A DNA stretch of 14,764 bases, taken from NCBI GenBank assembly GCA_947629605.1, contig CANREK010000009.1, positions 1 through 14,764 on the forward strand, given 5' to 3'. A model generated the notes under the pieces. It ran no database searches and was not told the origin of the DNA. It was given only the letters and a program-made list of their open reading frames with translations. Shown piece after piece: positions 1 to 7,816 of this stretch. The DNA comes from an uncultured Clostridia bacterium. Lineage in GTDB: Bacteria; Bacillota; Clostridia; Christensenellales; Borkfalkiaceae. The first letter of the stretch is position 1, and each line of letters opens with the position of its first letter. The position numbers were made by a program, and so were the translations under genes.

Positions 1-1757
1 GAAAGTTCGACGAACACAACTATTCCTTCTCGGGCGGGCTCCACGGCGTGGGCGCGTCAGTGACGAACGCCCTCTCCAAGTGGCTGAACGTGCGCGTCTG
101 CCGCGACGGCAAGACGTTTGAGATGGGGTTCAAATCTTACTACGATCCCAAAAAGAAGAAGTACGAATCGGGCATTCCCACGGGCCCCTTGACCGATGTC
201 AAGAAGCGGACCAAAAAACACGGCACCTTTGTGCACTTTTTGCCCGATGACGCCGTATTCGGCGATGCTGTCATCGATACGGAGACGGTCAATCGGCGCC
301 TGCGCGAGCTCGCCTATCTCAACAAGGGCGTCACGATCACGCTCACCGACGAGCGCATGACGATGAACGACGCCATGGCGGGCGAAGAGGACGAAGAGGG
401 AACCGTCAAACAGCTCGGCATCGAGGGCATGCAGCCCTATTCCGTCACCTACTGTTTCGATGGCGGCATTGCCGATTTTGTCTCCGCGCTCAACGCCAAA
501 AAGGAGACCCTGTACCGCAAACCGCTGACCTATCGCGGGGAGAAGGACGGCATTCTCGTGGAATTCGCCGTACAGCACACAACGGACTTTACGGAGAGCC
601 TCTTCTCCTTCGTCAACAACATCCCCACGCCCGAGGGCGGCACGCACGAAGCGGGGTTCCGCAGCGGCCTCACGCGCGTGCTCAACGCCTATGCGAGGGA
701 CAGCAAGCAGATGAAGGATAAGGACGGCTTCCTCGGCGACGATTTCAGGGAAGGGCTCAACGTCGTGCTCTCCGTCAAGATGAAGAACGTACAGTTCGAG
801 GGGCAGACCAAGACCAAGCTCGGCAATCCCGAGGCTCGTGCGAGCGTGGAGAGCGTCACGGTGGAAGGGCTCAAAGCGCTCTCTGCGGACCCCAAGAACA
901 AGAAGGCATTCGACGAGATCATCAAGAAGGCGCAGGGGGCGGCGAGAGTGCGCGTCGCGACGCGTCAGGCAAAGGACACCGCCCGCGCCAAGAATTCCAT
1001 CGATTCCCTGCAACTCGTCGGAAAATTGGCCTCCTGCACGGGCAAAAAGCCGGAACTGAATGAGCTCTTCATCGTCGAGGGGGATTCGGCGGGCGGCACG
1101 GCCAAACAGGCGAGAGTGCGGCAATTTCAGTCCATTCTGCCCCTCCGCGGCAAGCCCCTCAACGTCGAGAAGAAGCGCCTTGACCAAGTTCTCGCCAACG
1201 AGGAGATCCGCACGATGATCTCCGCCCTCGGCGCGGGCGTCGGGAACGACTTCAACATCGACAAGATCAACTATCACAAGGTCATCATTCTCTCCGATGC
1301 CGACCAGGACGGATTTCACATCCGCTGTATTCTCTTGACCTTCTTTTTCCGCTATATGCGGGAACTCGTCAACGCGGGGCACGTCTACATCGGCATGCCG
1401 CCCCTCTACAAGGTCTATAAGCAGAATTCCTCCGTCGAGGAATACGCCTACGACGACAACGAACTGCAAGAGAAGATCAAACTGGTCGGCAAGGGGTACC
1501 TCATCCAGCGCTATAAGGGCCTCGGCGAGATGAGCGCCGAACAGCTCTGGAAAACGACGATGGATCCCGCGCGGCGCAACCTCACACAGGTGACGGTGGA
1601 GGACGCCATCGCCGCCGACGACATGATCACCAAGCTCATGGGGGACGCCGTAGAGGGGAGAAAGGAATTTTTGAACAAGCATGCGAATTTCAACAAGGTA
1701 GACACATTCATGGAACGTGTCGGCAAGAAGGGGGCAACGAGCGATGAAGAAGAATGA
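1..1757 (+). CDS. parE: DNA topoisomerase IV subunit B (ParE/GyrB family), 5'-partial
   Basis: This is the ATPase and TOPRIM subunit of a type IIA topoisomerase. The reading frame is already open at base 3 (KFDEHNYSFSGGLHGVGASV), which matches the GHKL ATP-lid region of GyrB/ParE, so roughly 100 N-terminal residues lie upstream and no start is visible. In the 584-residue fragment the TOPRIM glutamate is at residue 359 (EGDSAGG), and the metal-binding aspartates are in DADQDG at 432-437, where families usually have DADVDG or DADSDG. The C-terminus has the family motif QRYKGLGEMSAEQLW. The gene overlaps the following parC by 14 bp, so translation is probably coupled. I call ParE rather than GyrB because its partner lacks a GyrA box and no dnaA/recF neighbourhood is present. 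The family is certain; the topo IV versus gyrase choice is inference. Confidence 0.93.
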   Translation, partial: KFDEHNYSFSGGLHGVGASVTNALSKWLNVRVCRDGKTFEMGFKSYYDPKKKKYESGIPTGPLTDVKKRTKKHGTFVHFLPDDAVFGDAVIDTETVNRRLRELAYLNKGVTITLTDERMTMNDAMAGEEDEEGTVKQLGIEGMQPYSVTYCFDGGIADFVSALNAKKETLYRKPLTYRGEKDGILVEFAVQHTTDFTESLFSFVNNIPTPEGGTHEAGFRSGLTRVLNAYARDSKQMKDKDGFLGDDFREGLNVVLSVKMKNVQFEGQTKTKLGNPEARASVESVTVEGLKALSADPKNKKAFDEIIKKAQGAARVRVATRQAKDTARAKNSIDSLQLVGKLASCTGKKPELNELFIVEGDSAGGTAKQARVRQFQSILPLRGKPLNVEKKRLDQVLANEEIRTMISALGAGVGNDFNIDKINYHKVIILSDADQDGFHIRCILLTFFFRYMRELVNAGHVYIGMPPLYKVYKQNSSVEEYAYDDNELQEKIKLVGKGYLIQRYKGLGEMSAEQLWKTTMDPARRNLTQVTVEDAIAADDMITKLMGDAVEGRKEFLNKHANFNKVDTFMERVGKKGATSDEEE

Positions 1758-4197
1758 AATGCAGCAGATCGAGCCGCAGGGCCAGCTCTATGTCACCCCG
1801 CTCGAAGAAGTGCTTCCCCAATCCATGCTGCCCTATGCGGAGTTCGTCATCTTGGACCGCGCTCTGCCCCGCGTGGAGGACGGGTTGAAGCCCGTACAGC
1901 GCAGGATCCTCTATACCATGTACGAGATGGGGCTCATGCCCGACAAGCCGCACAAGAAGTCGGCGCGTATCGTCGGTGACTGCATGGGCAAATACCACCC
2001 GCACGGCGACAGCTCCGTCTACGACGCCATGGTCCGCATGGCGCAGGACTTCAACATGGGCATGACGCTCGTCAACGGCCACGGCAATTTCGGCTCCGTC
2101 GACGGCGACCCCGCCGCCGCCATGCGCTACACCGAGGCGAGGCTCGAACCGCTCGCGCTCGAACTTCTCCGCGACCTCGACAAGGACACCGTGCCCTTCT
2201 CGCTGAACTTTGACGACTCGTTGAAGGAGCCCGACATGCTCCCCGGGAGATTCCCCAATCTCCTCGTCAACGGGGCCTCGGGCATCGCCGTCGGGCTCGC
2301 GACCAACATTCCGCCCCACAATTTGGGGGAAGTCATCGGCGGCGTCATCGCCTACATCGACAACCCGAGGATCACCCTCGACAAGATGATGAAGTACATC
2401 CCCGCGCCCGATTTCCCGACGGGCGGCAAGATCATCGGCAAGGAGCTCAGACAGGCGTATGAGACGGGCAAGGGCAAAATAGCCGTTCGCGCCAAGGTCT
2501 CCGTGGAACTCGCCGAGGGAGAGCGGCCGACGGGGGAGAACGACGCAAACGTCAGACGGTACATCGTCATCACCGAGCTTCCCTATCAGGTCAACAAGGC
2601 AAACCTTCTCCGCAAGATCGCAGAACTTCGGGAGCAGAAGAGCGAACTTGCGCCCATCACCAAGGTCGTGGACGAGAGCGACCGAAGCGGCATGCGCGCC
2701 GTCATCGAGATGCGCGGCACGGGCAAGGATGCCGACGCCGTTCTCGCCGCCCTCTATAAGTACACCGAACTCGAAGTCAGTTTCGGCATCAACATGGTGG
2801 CCATCGCCAAGGGCAAACCCATGCTCATGGGGCTCATGGACATCATCCGCTACTATGTGGAATACCAGCGCGAGGTCGTGCTCCGCAGGACGAAGTTCGA
2901 CTTGAACCAAGCCAAGGAGCGCTGTCACATCCTCGAAGGTCTCATCGTCGCTGTCAGGAATATCGACGAGGTCATCAAGATCATCAAATCCGCCGACAGT
3001 ACGACGGACGCGCGGGAGAAACTCAAAAAGCGCTTTGAACTCTCCGACAAACAGGCGCAGGCCATTCTCGATCTCCGCCTTGCAAGGCTCACCAAGCTCG
3101 AAGTTTTCAAGCTCGAAGAGGAACTCAAAGCGCTCAAAAAACTCATCGAGGAACTCACTGCCATCGTCGGGAGCACAAAGTTGCAGCTCGACGTCGTCAA
3201 AAAGGAGCTCACCGAGCTCGGCAAAAAGTACGCAACGCCGCGCAAGACGTCTCTCCCCGAGAGCGAGGACGAGGCCTTTGCAGAACGCTTCGACGTCTAT
3301 GTGCCCGGGGAACCCGCCCGGCTCTTTTTGACCGCCGACGGCAAGCTCAGATGCGTCGAGGAGAAAAAGCTCAAAGGCTTCACGCAGGAGGTCGAACCCT
3401 CCTTGAAGAAGGGCGGGGTCGTCATGAAAAAGCTCTCCCTTCTCTCCAATGCCGACGCGCTCGTCATCACCGACAAGGCCAATTGCTACCGCTTCAACAT
3501 GCGGGAATGCATGCGCAAGTGGTCGGATGCGGGGCTGAAACTCACCGACCTCACCGATGCCGCCAAGGATGAGCGGGCGGTCGGGATCTTCGCCGAGGGG
3601 GACACGGGGACACTGCTCTTCGTCACCGAACAGGGCGAGATCATGGGTCGCAACATCGAGGACATCGCCGCGGGCAAGGGCGATGTCGTCAAGATGGAGA
3701 CGGGCGACAGGCTCGTCGCCGTCGAGCGCATGGATACGGTGGATAAGACACTCTTCTTTATCACGAGAAACGGCATGTGCCTCAACATGAAGATGGACGA
3801 GGTGCCCGTGAGAAAGACGGCCGCGACCTGCGTCAAGGGCATGGGCGTCAAGAAGGGAGACGCCGTTCTTTGGGCGAGCCAGCTCGAGGACTACGGCGAA
3901 CTCGTGCTTGCGACCTCGGGCGGCAGATTCAAGCGGGTCATCGTCTCGCAGATCGACCCCTTGAACCGCGGCGCGATGGGGGTGAGGATCGCCGACATGA
4001 AGGACGACAAGGTCATCTTTGCCGACTATGTCACGGAGCCGTACGACCTTGCCGTATTCACCGAAGAGGGGAGCGTGGAAAAACTCTCCACCGAGGACAT
4101 TCCGATCGACGCGACGTACACACGCGGCCGCCCCTTGAAGGGTGTCACATGGAAGGCCAAAGAGATCTTTGCAATGAAGAAAGAAAGGGATGAATAG
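1744..4197 (+). CDS. parC: DNA topoisomerase IV subunit A (ParC/GyrA family)
   Basis: This is the DNA breakage-reunion subunit, which acts with the upstream ParE to decatenate and relax DNA. It has 817 residues, complete. The active-site tyrosine is Y129 in AAMRYTEARL. The quinolone-resistance region reads HPHGDSSVYDAM, with the two key positions (S90, D94) in the usual susceptible form. A beta-pinwheel C-terminal domain runs from about residue 510 to 810. It lacks a QRRGGKG-type GyrA box, which favours topo IV over gyrase. I chose ATG 1744 because AAGAAGGGGG at 1726-1735 sits at RBS distance and the family N-terminus follows (PLEEVLPQSMLPYAEFVI); an in-frame GTG at 1717 would add nine residues. 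The gene overlaps parE by 14 bp and is followed by a strong terminator, so the pair closes its transcription unit. Confidence 0.93.
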   Translation: MKKNEMQQIEPQGQLYVTPLEEVLPQSMLPYAEFVILDRALPRVEDGLKPVQRRILYTMYEMGLMPDKPHKKSARIVGDCMGKYHPHGDSSVYDAMVRMAQDFNMGMTLVNGHGNFGSVDGDPAAAMRYTEARLEPLALELLRDLDKDTVPFSLNFDDSLKEPDMLPGRFPNLLVNGASGIAVGLATNIPPHNLGEVIGGVIAYIDNPRITLDKMMKYIPAPDFPTGGKIIGKELRQAYETGKGKIAVRAKVSVELAEGERPTGENDANVRRYIVITELPYQVNKANLLRKIAELREQKSELAPITKVVDESDRSGMRAVIEMRGTGKDADAVLAALYKYTELEVSFGINMVAIAKGKPMLMGLMDIIRYYVEYQREVVLRRTKFDLNQAKERCHILEGLIVAVRNIDEVIKIIKSADSTTDAREKLKKRFELSDKQAQAILDLRLARLTKLEVFKLEEELKALKKLIEELTAIVGSTKLQLDVVKKELTELGKKYATPRKTSLPESEDEAFAERFDVYVPGEPARLFLTADGKLRCVEEKKLKGFTQEVEPSLKKGGVVMKKLSLLSNADALVITDKANCYRFNMRECMRKWSDAGLKLTDLTDAAKDERAVGIFAEGDTGTLLFVTEQGEIMGRNIEDIAAGKGDVVKMETGDRLVAVERMDTVDKTLFFITRNGMCLNMKMDEVPVRKTAATCVKGMGVKKGDAVLWASQLEDYGELVLATSGGRFKRVIVSQIDPLNRGAMGVRIADMKDDKVIFADYVTEPYDLAVFTEEGSVEKLSTEDIPIDATYTRGRPLKGVTWKAKEIFAMKKERDE

Positions 4198-4204
4198 GAC
4201 GGAA

Positions 4205-4253
4205 GCGGCGGGGCGCCTTTGCGCCCCGCCGCATGTCCTTTTTGTATCTTTTT
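4205..4253 (+). terminator. Rho-independent terminator after parEC
   Basis: A perfect 12-bp stem, GCGGCGGGGCGC (4205-4216) with GCGCCCCGCCGC (4221-4232), closes a CTTT loop. It is followed by interrupted T runs at 4239-4243 and 4249-4253. It starts 8 bp after the parC stop and separates the topoisomerase genes from the promoter at 4286. Confidence 0.88.
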
Positions 4254-4285
4254 CTCACGCGGAGCGGGGAATCGCAGAAAAACCA

Positions 4286-4314
4286 TTGCAATTTCCATAA
4301 AAATATGTTACAAT
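4286..4314 (+). promoter_or_regulatory. Sigma-A type promoter (extended -10) for the YitT operon
   Basis: A -35 of TTGCAA (4286-4291), a 17-bp spacer and a -10 of TACAAT (4309-4314), with TG at 4306-4307 forming an extended -10. It lies in AT-rich sequence between the parC terminator and the YitT gene, about 38 bp before the start codon. It probably drives the three genes up to the terminator at 7372. Confidence 0.75.
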
Positions 4315-4351
4315 CTTACATGTTGTAAAATTTCAGGGTACATACGCTGCT

Positions 4352-5260
4352 ATGAAATCCGACACATTGAAAAAAATCCGCACATATCTCATCGCTTTTG
4401 TGCTTCCCGTGCTCGTCTCGGGGGTCGTGCGAGCGATCGGCATCTACACCTTCGTCTCGCCCAACAAATTCGCCCCGGGCGGCGTCAACGGCGCCGCGGT
4501 GCTGCTCGAAGAGGCGATCGGGTGGAGCTCGGGCTGGTTCCTTCTCATGTTGAACGTTCCGCTCTTTTTCCTGGCCTTCTTTCTGTTGGGGAAAAAGGAG
4601 GCCATTCTGTCGACGCTCTCCATGCTGCTCACCTCGGGGCTCCTCATCGTATTCGGTTGGATCGACGGCTTCCCGCGCTTCGACGGCACCGCAACGACGG
4701 AGCCCATCGCATACGGCCTCTTGGGAGCGGTCGCGGGCGGGATCTTCCTCGGCGTCGCGCTCGCCGTCATGCTCCGCTGCTGTGGCACGGCGGGGGGAAC
4801 TGCCATTCCCGCCTCCATCGTCAACAAAAAGTGGAAGTTCATCTCGGTCAGTTGGCTGACTTCCTTCTTTGACGCCATCGTCGTGTTTGCCTCCGTCTTT
4901 GTCTACAATAAAGACGCATCCTTTGCCTTAAAACTCGTGCCCGTGCTCCTCGCGCTCGTCTCCCTCTTTGTGACGAGCAAGACGTGCGACGTCATCATCA
5001 ACGGCTTCAAAACGGCATATAAGTTTGAAATTATTACCAAACAGCCCGAAGAGATCGCCCGTGAGATCATGGAAAAGACCCACCACGGCGCGACCATGAT
5101 GCGGGCGACGGGCATGTACACGCACGAGGAGCACGACGTGCTCGTCTGCATCATCCGCAAGCGTCAGATCGCCGAAGTCCAGCGCATCATCAAGCGCTAT
5201 CCCGGCACATTTGCCTTCTTCTCGCCGACGACGGAAGTGTATGGCAAGTTTTTGAAGTGA
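4352..5260 (+). CDS. YitT family membrane protein (DUF161 + DUF2179)
   Basis: A 302-residue integral membrane protein of the YitT family, which is common in Bacillota; its transported substrate or role is not established. The N-terminal two thirds hold about five or six hydrophobic segments with the family signature FAPGGVNG followed by NVPLFFLAFFLLGKK. The C-terminal part (about 225-300: FEIITKQPEEIAREIMEK, then HHGATMMRATGMYT) matches the cytosolic DUF2179 domain found in full-length members. Length and architecture are normal. The start at ATG 4352 has only a weak RBS (AGGG at 4335-4338, 13 nt upstream), so expression may be low or the RBS non-canonical. It is the first gene after the promoter at 4286, with 40 bp to the flavoprotein gene, so the two are likely cotranscribed. 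Confidence 0.88.
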   Translation: MKSDTLKKIRTYLIAFVLPVLVSGVVRAIGIYTFVSPNKFAPGGVNGAAVLLEEAIGWSSGWFLLMLNVPLFFLAFFLLGKKEAILSTLSMLLTSGLLIVFGWIDGFPRFDGTATTEPIAYGLLGAVAGGIFLGVALAVMLRCCGTAGGTAIPASIVNKKWKFISVSWLTSFFDAIVVFASVFVYNKDASFALKLVPVLLALVSLFVTSKTCDVIINGFKTAYKFEIITKQPEEIAREIMEKTHHGATMMRATGMYTHEEHDVLVCIIRKRQIAEVQRIIKRYPGTFAFFSPTTEVYGKFLK

Positions 5261-5300
5261 ACGGAATATACTTTTTTGAGAGGGAGTGAATACTGAATGT

Positions 5301-6161
5301 ATGGAACGCATCTATGACGTTGCCGTCATCGGCGGGGGGATCGCGGGATTCTCGGCCGCTCTCTCCCTCAAAAGCCTCGGGCTCGACTATCTTTGGCTGG
5401 GCGAAACGGAGTTCGGCGACAAGGTAAAAAAGAGCGAATATGTGCGCAATTATCCCTCATTTTCGGGGGATGGGGTGCGGTTTTTCGAGGCATTGACGGC
5501 GCAACAACAAAGGGAAAACATCCTCTTCACCAAGGGCCGTGCCGACGGCGTGTTCCGCATGAGAGACCGTTTTTCCATCTCCGCGGCGCCTGAGATGTAC
5601 TTCGCCCGCACCGTCATTCTGTGCACGGGCGTCGATCTTAAAGGAAAAATCGAGGGCGAGGGCGACTTTTTGGGCCGCGGCGTGAGCTACTGTGCCGTGT
5701 GCGACGGGGCGCTGTATCGCGGCAAGAAGATCGCCGCAGTCGTCTCTTCGCCCGCGCTCTTCGAGGAGGCCGAATACCTCGCAGGGTTCGCCGAAAAGGT
5801 GTACGCTTTCACGGCGTTCGACGTGGCCGTAAACCACAAAAACATCGACTTATGTCGCGATTTTCCGCGCAAGATCGAGGGGGAAAGGCGGGTCGAACGG
5901 CTCATCTCAGACCAAAAAACCTATGACGTCGACGGGGTGTTTTTGCTCCGCGAAGCCATTCCGCCCGACGCGCTCGTCGGCGGCCTTCAAACGGACGGGG
6001 CGCACGTCGTTGTGGCGCGGGACCTTTCGACCAATCTCAAAGGCCTGTTTGCGGCGGGGGACGTCACGGGACTTCCCTATCAATACGCCAAGGCGGCGGG
6101 GGAAGGGCTCGTTGCCGCCCATTCCGCCAAGAAATATTTGAAGGAAATTGCAAAGATATAG
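5301..6161 (+). CDS. Thioredoxin reductase-like flavoprotein lacking NADPH motifs (candidate ferredoxin-linked type)
   Basis: A 286-residue FAD disulfide reductase of the low-molecular-weight thioredoxin reductase fold. The N-terminal FAD motif is VAVIGGGIAGFSAA (about 8-21). The redox dithiol is C131-A-V-C134 followed by DG. The C-terminal FAD motif is GLFAAGDVTGLPYQYAKAAGEG (AAGD at 251-254, residues written only for orientation). In classical enzymes the segment after CxxCDG carries GGGxxA and then HRRxxxR to bind NADPH. Here it reads KIAAVVSSPALFEEAEYL and later YAFTAFDVAVN, so both motifs are gone. The stretch from C134 to D254 is also about 30 residues shorter than in E. coli TrxB. This is the pattern described for clostridial ferredoxin-dependent flavin thioredoxin reductases. 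ATG 5301 is chosen because the FAD motif starts immediately after it; the purine-rich GAGAGGGAG at 5278-5286 is rather far (14 nt), and GTG 5286 would sit on top of it. The electron donor is inference. Confidence 0.85.
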   Translation: MERIYDVAVIGGGIAGFSAALSLKSLGLDYLWLGETEFGDKVKKSEYVRNYPSFSGDGVRFFEALTAQQQRENILFTKGRADGVFRMRDRFSISAAPEMYFARTVILCTGVDLKGKIEGEGDFLGRGVSYCAVCDGALYRGKKIAAVVSSPALFEEAEYLAGFAEKVYAFTAFDVAVNHKNIDLCRDFPRKIEGERRVERLISDQKTYDVDGVFLLREAIPPDALVGGLQTDGAHVVVARDLSTNLKGLFAAGDVTGLPYQYAKAAGEGLVAAHSAKKYLKEIAKI

Positions 6162-6243
6162 CCGCGTTTCATGGTTGTGAAATGCGTTTATATAAAAAAT
6201 ATCACAGGCGCCCAAGCGGCGCAACGGAGGTTTTTGATTTTTT

Positions 6244-7368
6244 ATGGACGGCGACCCAAGTAGTTACTTAGGCGGCAGCATCACACTTCTGAGCGTGAAC
6301 GGCGGGCACAGCGCCATCATCGGGCTGTGGATCTCGCTGGTCGTGCTCGTCTTTTTATCGGGCTGTTTCAGCGCCACGGAGACGGCGTATACGAGTTTCA
6401 GCACGGTAAGAATGCGCAGATATGCGGCGAAAAAGCGCTCTGCGCGGCAGGTCCTCAAACTCAGCGACGACTATAACAGAATTCTCACGACACTGCTCAT
6501 CGGCAACAACATCGTGAACATCGCGGCGGCGACGATCTCCACCCTCATCTTTTCCCGCCTCATCAACGAGGAGATCGGCCCCACGATCTCGACCCTCGCC
6601 CTGACGGCGGTCGTGCTCATCTTCGGGGAAGTCACGCCCAAGACGCTCGCCCGCGAGGCGCCCGAAAAATTCGCCTGCGCCATGGTGTACCCGTTGACCT
6701 TTTTCACCTATCTCTTCCTGCCCTTGAATTGGCTCTTCGGGCTGTGGAAAAAACTGCTCTTTCTCCTCTTCGGATTCAACAAGAAAAAGCCGAAATTCAC
6801 CGAGGAAGAGTTCAAAATGATCGTCACGGACATCACCAACGAGGGGGTGCTCAACGACACCGAGCACGATCTCATCAAGCGGACGCTCCGCTACGACGAA
6901 CTGCATGTGGGCAGCTGTATGATCCCCTTGGAGCGCGTCGTCATGGTGGATATCCGCGAAAATGCGGGGCTCGTCTACAAGATCTTCCGCGAATCCAACT
7001 TCTCGCGCATTCCCGTCTATAAGGGGAGCAAGGAGAACATCGTCGGCATTCTCTACCGCGCCGATTTCTACGAAAATATGCTCGCGGGACGGCGGGATTT
7101 CCAGAACATCATCCGCCCCGTCTCCTACACGACACCCAACGAAAAGGTCTCCGCGCTCATGAAACGCATGCAGGCCATGCGCGAACACATGGCGCTCGTC
7201 GGCTCGGAGGGGAACGTGCTCGGCCTCATCACCCGTGAGGACATGATGGAAGAGCTCCTCGGCGCGGACATCGACGACAAATACGACCTGACGCCCGTCA
7301 CGTCGCCCCTGCAACCCTTCATCCCCGAACCCGAACCGCCCGAAACCGTCGACGAGACGGAGGAATAA
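6244..7368 (+). CDS. CNNM/HlyC-CorC family membrane protein with CBS pair, no CorC C-terminal domain
   Basis: A 374-residue membrane protein of the CNNM (DUF21) family, linked in other bacteria to magnesium or sodium-coupled divalent-cation transport. The N-terminal half has hydrophobic segments near residues 20-42, 80-102, 110-128 and 140-175, with the signatures SGCFSATETAYTS and FGEVTPKTLARE. A CBS pair follows at about 225-285 (CMIPLERVVMVD, SRIPVY) and 290-348 (GLITREDMMEELLG). Full-length HlyC/CorC proteins (about 420-440 aa) then carry a CorC_HlyC domain; here the chain ends after ADIDDKYD with a short Pro/Glu-rich tail. A clean terminator follows the stop, so this looks like a natural short form, not a frameshift. 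ATG 6244 has GGAGG at 6226-6230, 13 nt upstream, and an in-frame TGA at 6235 excludes earlier starts. It is the last gene of the 4286 unit. Confidence 0.87.
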   Translation: MDGDPSSYLGGSITLLSVNGGHSAIIGLWISLVVLVFLSGCFSATETAYTSFSTVRMRRYAAKKRSARQVLKLSDDYNRILTTLLIGNNIVNIAAATISTLIFSRLINEEIGPTISTLALTAVVLIFGEVTPKTLAREAPEKFACAMVYPLTFFTYLFLPLNWLFGLWKKLLFLLFGFNKKKPKFTEEEFKMIVTDITNEGVLNDTEHDLIKRTLRYDELHVGSCMIPLERVVMVDIRENAGLVYKIFRESNFSRIPVYKGSKENIVGILYRADFYENMLAGRRDFQNIIRPVSYTTPNEKVSALMKRMQAMREHMALVGSEGNVLGLITREDMMEELLGADIDDKYDLTPVTSPLQPFIPEPEPPETVDETEE

Positions 7369-7371
7369 AAC

Positions 7372-7399
7372 AAAAAAACGCCCCGCGGGGCGTTTTTTT
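7372..7399. terminator. Palindromic bidirectional terminator
   Basis: A perfect 28-bp palindrome: seven A, then CGCCCCG joined to CGGGGCG, then seven T. Read as RNA it gives a GC stem followed by a U tract in either direction. It begins 3 bp after the CNNM stop codon. The opposite strand carries no convergent gene here, so the reverse activity may serve only to block antisense transcription. Confidence 0.9.
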
Positions 7400-7437
7400 G
7401 ATGGGCGGAAAGGGACGGAGGGGAGAGGGCGTGCTGT

Positions 7438-7590
7438 GTGCGGCGTCATGCTGAGTCGAGGAGTAAGAACGCAGTCCATGAGAGTAAGTTCGAAGCATCT
7501 CGCCGCACAATTGTGAATACCGCCCCGCGAGATTCTTCGGAATAGCCCTCGTACTCTCTATGAGCCCCGTGGCTCAGAATGACGCGGGGC
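7438..7590 (+). repeat. Dispersed palindromic repeat element, copy 1
   Basis: A non-coding element of about 153 bp bounded by near-perfect terminal inverted repeats: GCGTCATGCTGAG (7443-7455) and CTCAGAATGACGC (7573-7585), one mismatch in 13. Inside are a second inverted pair, CGAAGCATCTCGC (7491-7503) and GCGAGATTCTTCG (7527-7539), around the exact palindrome CACAATTGTG (7506-7515); a further pair GAGAGTA/TACTCTC (7480-7486, 7552-7558); and a small hairpin at 7562-7575. Its core recurs inverted at 11415-11464. The GTCATTCTGAG / GAAGAATCTC wording resembles dispersed intergenic repeats seen in many bacterial genomes, from memory only. It behaves like a MITE or REP-type element; no transposase is present. 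Confidence 0.8.
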
Positions 7591-7636
7591 GACAAGGCGT
7601 TGCCCACCTCCCCTATCCCCTTCCTCGGGGGCGGGG

Positions 7637-7655
7637 CAGAATGACGCGGGGCGAC
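7637..7655 (+). repeat. Extra copy of the repeat's right end
   Basis: CAGAATGACGCGGGGCGAC at 7637-7655 is an exact 19-bp direct repeat of 7575-7593, the right terminus of element copy 1. The 43 bases between them are GC-rich and show no gene. This suggests a solo end or remnant of a second adjacent element. Confidence 0.75.
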
Positions 7656-7786
7656 CGTTCATCATGAGCGTATTTTTGCCGCTGCGGGGCTTCATTTTTC
7701 CCGACGCGATGATGTGATTTACTTTATAGAATTATGGTAAAATGGTGAAATTTTTTGTAACATTGTGAGAATTTATGTTCATTTGG

Positions 7787-7816
7787 TTGACAAATCCGCG
7801 GGACAGTGTATATAAT
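7787..7816 (+). promoter_or_regulatory. Consensus sigma-A promoter of the MarR-ABC operon
   Basis: Perfect -35 TTGACA (7787-7792) and perfect -10 TATAAT (7811-7816) with an 18-bp spacer; TATATA at 7809 would give 16 bp. The start codon of the MarR gene is 39 bp further on. A promoter this strong in front of a MarR gene fits a unit that is held off by its own repressor. I looked for a MarR-type palindrome over the promoter and found none convincing. Confidence 0.85.

Noticed and set aside
57..1682. 541-aa open frame on the minus strand inside parE
   Set aside because: It is a shadow of the GC-rich third codon positions of parE; the translation has no recognisable domain, and parE is certain on the other strand.
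1717..1743. GTG start for parC at 1717
   Set aside because: It would add nine residues unlike the family and has no RBS; ATG 1744 has a purine-rich RBS just upstream.
1708..2928. 406-aa minus-strand frame opposite parC
   Set aside because: Same codon-bias shadow; it is rich in His, Asp, Val and Arg without domain structure and lies opposite the catalytic part of ParC.
6162..6243. A separate promoter for the CNNM gene in the 82-bp gap
   Set aside because: TATATA/TATAAA near 6189-6196 has no -35 better than three of six matches at a proper distance, so read-through from 4286 is the simpler view.
7400..7660. A CRISPR array or tRNA gene in the repeat-rich gap
   Set aside because: The repeats are inverted and nested, without regular spacers, and no cloverleaf with a TTCGA-type T arm and acceptor stem can be formed.
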